From NCBI GenBank assembly GCA_037576215.1, contig JBANDB010000017.1:558001-622000 (forward strand): 64,000 nucleotides of DNA, in the 5' to 3' direction. This stretch comes from Armillaria gallica. Taxonomy: Eukaryota > Basidiomycota > Agaricomycetes > Agaricales > Physalacriaceae. The notes beneath the pieces were generated by a model. That model was not told the DNA's origin and did no database searches. It saw only the letters and a list, made by a program, of their open reading frames with translations. Each line of letters begins with the position of its first letter. Position 1 is the first letter of the stretch. The position numbers and the translations under genes were made by a program. This document shows, piece by piece, positions 59,297 to 64,000 of the stretch.

Positions 59297-61218
59297 ATGC
59301 CGTCGGTGAAGGAGTCGTCCTTTGCTGCCATTAAAAATGCGCCGCTTGTTGGCCTTGCTGAAGGTAACAGCTATTTCAGCAATTACCATCTCGCAGCGGT
59401 GGTCCTTGTCGTTCCCTATATCTTGAAATCCATCCTGCCCCTCGTCAGTCGCGGTGGATTCAAGACGTATCTCTTCCTTCTCGTGTTGTCAGGCGCCCCA
59501 ACGACCGTCGCCTACTGGACCTTGGCGTCCATGTATGGTGCACGCAAAAACCAGAAGGTTACACTTCCCGGGAAGGACATTGAGGAGTACATCGAAATCA
59601 AAGACGCGGAGCTCTCTAGGCTGTACAAGGGAAAGGACAAAATTCCCATCCAGGTCTTCCACGACGCATACTTCGACGGCAAGGCTGAGTTCAAGGGTTT
59701 GTCCATCATTTTCGCTGGTTACGTTAACCCTATTTTAACGTTCGACTTTTGTAAAGGCGACGTGTTGGATATTTTGGAGCAACGTCACGACTGGGCCAAG
59801 TTCACGTTTACCCCGGAGCTCTTCAAGCATGTATTTACGAAGCTGATTCCGGATGTCATCTCGCATTCTCGGGAGCAGGATCAAGATCAAGTTCAGGACC
59901 ATTATGACCGTACGTTCTCCTTTCTTTTCACGCATACGCAAGCCAATTGACGTGTCATATAGGTGGTGACGATTTCTATGGATGGTACATCCCGTCACAC
60001 TTCGCTCTCCTGACGACCTAATGCATTTTCGTTTAGGTTCCTCGGTCCACGTATGATATACACGTCCGGTATCGTCCTAGACGCCAACGCTCAGGAGACT
60101 CTTGAGCAGCTCCAGGACAACAAGCTCGCAGTCGTATGCAACAAGTTGGACCTCAAGCCAACAGACCGACTTCTCGACATTGGCTGCGGATGGGGCACTC
60201 TTACGGCCTACGCTGCCAAGAACTTTGGCTGTGATGCGACAGGTGTAACCCTTGCCAAGAACCAGGCAAAATTCGGTAATGATAGGATTGCAAAGAACGG
60301 TGTATGGCTTTCTATTTCTCATACGCGAATTTATACTCATCGCCTTCTTTCTAGATATCTAACGACAAAGCTCGTATTCTTAACCGCGACTACCGTGACA
60401 TTCCTCAGGTCCCTGGAAGTTTCGACAAGATCGTCTGTCTGGAAATGGCCGAGGTAGTACCCGTTTGCTTTCCCCTGTCCCTGCTGTATTGATGGCCCCG
60501 CAGCATGTTGGCATTCGTCGCTACTCTCAATTCTTGTCAGAGGTGTACAACTTACTCTCAGATGATGGCGTAATGGTTTTCCAAGTCGCTGGTTTCCGGC
60601 CATGCTGGCAATTTGAAGACTTGAACTGGTGAGGTTTCTCGGGAGGAGCCTTACATATTGCTCATAACCGTTTTCAGGGGTCTTTTCATGAACAAATACG
60701 TTTTCCCTGGTGCTGATGCATCATGCAGTCTTGGATGGGTCATACAAAAGGTAAGGCGATGCTCTTCGTCATGGGTGAACGACTTGACCAAGCAAATCCA
60801 CCCTAGCTTGAAGGGTTGGCTTTGAGATCAAGAACATCGATGTTCTCGGGGTGCACTATTCTGCTACACTTTACAGGTGGTACTTGAACTGGGTCAGCAA
60901 TAAGGACAAGGTTATTGCGGCATATGGTGAAAAATGGTACAGGACTTGGGTATTCTTCCTTGCGTGGAGCACCATCACCAGTCGGTTAGTGTCTCTTTTG
61001 TGCGTCTTGTAATCACAGCTTATATGACATTGGCAGGCAAGGAAGCGCATCAGTATTCCAAATTACGGTGCACAAAAACTTGAACGCGTATCATCGCATT
61101 GCTGGCGTCGCCAACCATGCATCTATTCATGTCAAGCTAGAGAAAGAGCCGATGTATGTATGTTTCGACCATCCTATTTATTTGTACTAAATTCTTTTTT
61201 CGCAGACTAATCGAGTAG
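59297..61218 (+). CDS. Sphingolipid C9-methyltransferase (cyclopropane synthase-like)
   Basis: An ER-membrane SAM-dependent enzyme that adds the C9 methyl branch to the sphingoid base of fungal glucosylceramides. The ATG at 59297 has a good context (CCACCATGC); an upstream in-frame ATG at 59162 is less likely. Two N-terminal membrane helices (LAAVVLVVPYILKSILPLVS; YLFLLVLSGAPTTVAYWTLA) are followed by HYDRGDDFYGWFLGPRMIYT, the SAM site DRLLDIGCGWGTLTAYAAKN (60170-60201), GVTLAKNQAKFGNDR, FDKIVCLEMAEHVGIRRYSQ, and RWYLNWVSNKDKVIAAYGE near the end. The family-specific first intron removes codons 59700-59756 (KAEFKG/DVLDI). The final exon ends EPILIE with TAG at 61216-61218. It looks complete. 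Confidence 0.92.
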
Positions 61219-61894
61219 GTTACTGTTCAAAACTAGATTTCGGGATCGTAGTTACTTGTTTTGAAAATACACTATACCCACCTGTGGCGCTAGAATGGAC
61301 TTTTGTTTGGACTGTTGGACAGCTTCGCTGACATCCTCCTTGACGGCTTCTCTCCCTTTATGGTCTCGTATAAACGTTTTCCCTGTAGTTGACATCCATG
61401 CGCATGGATCAGCGGCAAGCCCGATTGAACCTTGCAATGCTCTGCCCCGTGCGCCCCGAGTTCAAACCCCACAATGACAAGAAGATAAATGCCTTGCATT
61501 GCGATGAACAAAGCCTGGGTGCGCCGATGCTTGAAACAGGAGACCCTTCCGCTATAAAATGTGACCTCAAAATACCACAAATTTGAATAAGCAACGAGGA
61601 GGAGTTGAGATGTCCCGGTGGTGCAGGCACATTTTTGCTTCATGGAGTTTGAACTTTGAACTTTGCAAATTCCTTCTTCTAAGATTGAAGTTCTTCACAT
61701 TCTGAGTTCTCTTCTATCTCCGGCAGTCAGCTTGAATTACATATTGTGAATAAGCCCGGTGCCGAGGGCATGCAGCGCCCACGGGCCGCGGGCACTTGCC
61801 GAGCAGACGCGTCTCAGGCCGACTCAGAGTCCCACGACTTGACTCCGAACTGATATAAACGAATGAGCGTTTCCGGTGAAACTAATAACATAGT
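61219..61894. other. Intergenic region
   Basis: No gene recognised. The promoter of the dehydrogenase lies at its right end. Confidence 0.4.
61854..61859 (+). promoter_or_regulatory. TATA box of the dehydrogenase gene
   Basis: TATAAA lies 36 bases before the ATG at 61895, so the leader must be very short. Confidence 0.45.
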
Positions 61895-63266
61895 ATGGGC
61901 TTGTTCCACTCATTTATCAAGCAAACCTGGCCACCTGCGAGTTGCTTTTCCGTCGACGACATCCCTGATTTGACTGGGAAAGTCATCATCGTGACTGGCG
62001 GAAATGCAGGGATAGGGTATGAGACAGCGAAGGTAAGACATATTCAAAGTGACAGTAATGATACCAGATATTTTCAGGCTCTCTTGACACGGAACGCGCG
62101 AGTATACATCGCTTGTCGGTCTCCGGAAAAGGCGAAAAAGCTATCGATCAATTGCGCGCAGAGTGCGGCGGGAAGGAAGCGATATTCTTACCGCTGGACC
62201 TTGCAAGCTTCAAGGCAGTCAAAGCGTGTGCGGAAGAATTTTTGAGGTGCGTTTACTTTTGTAAAACAGTACGAGGAGTATAGCTTGTGACTACTTTGAT
62301 ACAGTAAGGAAAAGGAACTGCATGTTCTTTTCAATAACGCGTTCGTGGACAGTCGATGTAGAAGAAGTCATCTTACTGAAAGAATGGCTGTAGGGGTGTG
62401 ATGGAACCTCCCGTGGATCAACTAACGAATGATGGATATGACTTGACGATAGGCGTCAACGTTCTTGGTAAATCGAAACGTCTCTCTTGAACTTGTGGCC
62501 CTGAATGTCTATTATTATTCCCAGGTCATTTCTATCTCACCAAACTTCTCCTCCCAGCCCTTGAAGCAGGCGCGCGAGCCTCCTCGGACGGGAAGGCCCG
62601 AGTCGTTAACACCTCTTCGTTTGCGTACGAACTTTCCTCAAAATTGGAATACGATCTCTTTCGAGATGGTCCCGCCCGCAAGAAAGGTGTCTCCAGTACG
62701 GAGAAGATGTACTCTCAGAGCAAATTCGTGTGTCTGCTGCACAAGTATTGTGACCTGAACATCTGAAACTTTTTCTGAAGGGTAATGTGGTTTTTTCGAC
62801 TGAACTCGCACGCCGGTACGGAGCCGAGGGGATTGTCTCCACTAGTGTGAATCCTGGAGAGTAGTATCCATACCCACGACCTATAAAGATACTGATTCAA
62901 AATGGGTTTTTAGGTCACATTCAGACAGATATGCAACACTCGCTTACTGGAATTCGAAGTCTGTTCATTGTACGTTCGTCCCATCTTCCACGCAGGGTAG
63001 CTGCTCAAACAATCCCTTTCCAGAGTCGCCTTATGTACCCTGCGCCCCAGGGTGCTTTGACCCAGCTATATGCCGGTACCACAGCCAAAGGCGCCGACTT
63101 GAATGGCAAGGTACGTTTCAGGTCTACAAAAAGAGTCGATGGCCGATGTCTCCATCAGCATCTTGCACCATGGGCACAAGTCTATCCCCTTTCTCCGGCT
63201 TCGCAGGACCCCGAAATTGGGAAAGCTTTATGGAGCTGGCTGGAAGAACAGGTTCAGAACATATAA
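61895..63266 (+). CDS. Short-chain dehydrogenase/reductase (retinol dehydrogenase-like)
   Basis: A classical Rossmann-fold SDR. The ATG at 61895 opens [20 protein letters not shown]. The cofactor loop is [18 protein letters not shown] (TGxxxGIG), then [12 protein letters not shown], which favours NADP. It continues with [11 protein letters not shown] (rebuilt over a 60-base intron near 62342-62393), [18 protein letters not shown], the catalytic [39 protein letters not shown] and [19 protein letters not shown], with TAA at 63264-63266. Six or so introns. It resembles the WWOX/retinol-dehydrogenase-like SDRs that are numerous in mushrooms; the substrate is unknown. A fossil of a related gene lies at 38.7 kb. 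Confidence 0.88.
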
Positions 63267-63517
63267 TGTCTGCCGCGTAGTGTATGAATAATTTGTTGGC
63301 GTTATGTAGTATTGTATGGACTTGTATATACAGACAATATGACTATTGCTCCAAGACGAGGACGCAACCTCGAAGTCTTGCATCAAGGACGTCTACAACC
63401 ATCACGCATAGATAGGCAAACGGAGATGTGTGGACCACTTAAAGCCCGTCCGTGCAAGAGATCCCCCTGCAAACCTGACGGAAAAAGATGTTGTATATGG
63501 TCCTCCTGCTATTAACC

Positions 63518-64000
63518 CTATGGACGAGTAGTAATACTTTTGACTATTCCCCTTCCTAGCCGCTCAATCTCACCAAGTACCGCGGCTTGATTCAATACAA
63601 CCAGGTCTTTCGTTTTGTTTTTTTTGGACTTCTCGTCCTACAGCATGGTCAGTATTCATTTCGTAAGCGACCAATACACCAGATGGCCCACCTTGATGGT
63701 TTGAGGTGCACTTGAGAAACCTCCCATCACTCTGAACGGTCTGGGCTCCTTTTCTAGCGTTGCATCCCAAACCCCACCAAAGGAATCCCCGCCGTAGGGA
63801 TCATAGAATATTTTGAACGTGTCGGCATAGATTTTCTGTAGTCATCGATGTTATCTGACTGTACAAGTTCCACGACAAAGAGAATACCCACCTTGAGATC
63901 TCGTATGAGCTCCCGTGCAGGATCGTATCCTGGTCTCACGACAGTCGCCTTATCCGCATCTTCTGGTTGTAGATTCGAATATTTCCCGTGTTTTCGAGAA
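63518..64000 (-). CDS. UTP22: U3 snoRNA-associated protein Utp22/Nrap, C-terminal end (partial)
   Basis: Three exons on the minus strand give the end of the protein: VVRPGYDPARELIRDLK, then KIYADTFKIFYDPYGGDSFG and GVWDATLEKEPRPFRVMGGF, then a lysine-rich DEKSKKNKTKDLVVLNQAAV with the stop at 63518-63520. The pattern DP...L...Y.D....YD.YGGD..G..W...EP..F is that of the last domain of the Nrap/Utp22 family, which acts in the 90S pre-ribosome for 18S rRNA processing. Introns lie at about 63837-63891 and 63651-63692. The gene continues beyond the window. Confidence 0.75.

Overview
The window looks like nuclear DNA of a mushroom-forming basidiomycete (Agaricomycetes). Genes are cut by many introns of about 45-60 bases with GT...AG ends and CTNAY branch sites. 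The gene set fits this group: a peptidyl-Lys M35 protease, F-box proteins with a CxxC head, a DUF6535 protein, a WW-domain membrane protein, a sphingolipid C9-methyltransferase and a cytochrome P450. All names come from reading translated exons by eye; no database search was possible.

Layout. 1-25.6 kb is dense and mostly ordinary: a secreted M35 metalloprotease, an F-box/acidic-tail protein, a beta-trefoil lectin-like gene that has lost its ATG, an F-box protein (-), a site-2 protease, a small membrane protein, ribosomal protein eL38 (-), an unknown protein (-), a complete P5A-type ATPase (Spf1-like), a DUF6535 membrane protein and a flavin monooxygenase (-).

26-54.2 kb is an accessory region made of duplicated and decaying parts. 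Its core is a module of two genes arranged tail to tail. Gene A encodes a WW-domain multi-pass membrane protein. Gene B encodes a P-loop NTPase with a GHPxxV-type helical segment and a C-terminal domain that resembles the Crinkler/RHS-like NTPase-effector layout. The module is present as A1/B1 (28.2-32.9 kb) and again in inverted orientation as B3/A2 (47.5-50.6 kb). Two more B copies, B2 (-) and B4 (+), lie at 34.8-37.1 and 51.8-54.2 kb. B1 is the only B copy I could read without a break from the P-loop to the stop; B2, B3 and B4 are damaged in different ways. Two inverted-repeat (MITE-like) elements lie between B1 and B2, and a piece of one recurs inside B3. Between the two module copies sit an acetate-type transporter (-), a second flavin monooxygenase paralogous to the first, an F-box-like protein, and fossils of a short-chain dehydrogenase and of a monooxygenase tail.

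54.7-64 kb is ordinary again: a cytochrome P450 (-), a protein with the N-terminal block of GTPBP1/2 GTPases (-), a sphingolipid C9-methyltransferase, a short-chain dehydrogenase/reductase, and the 3' end of the ribosome-biogenesis gene UTP22/Nrap (-), which runs off the window.
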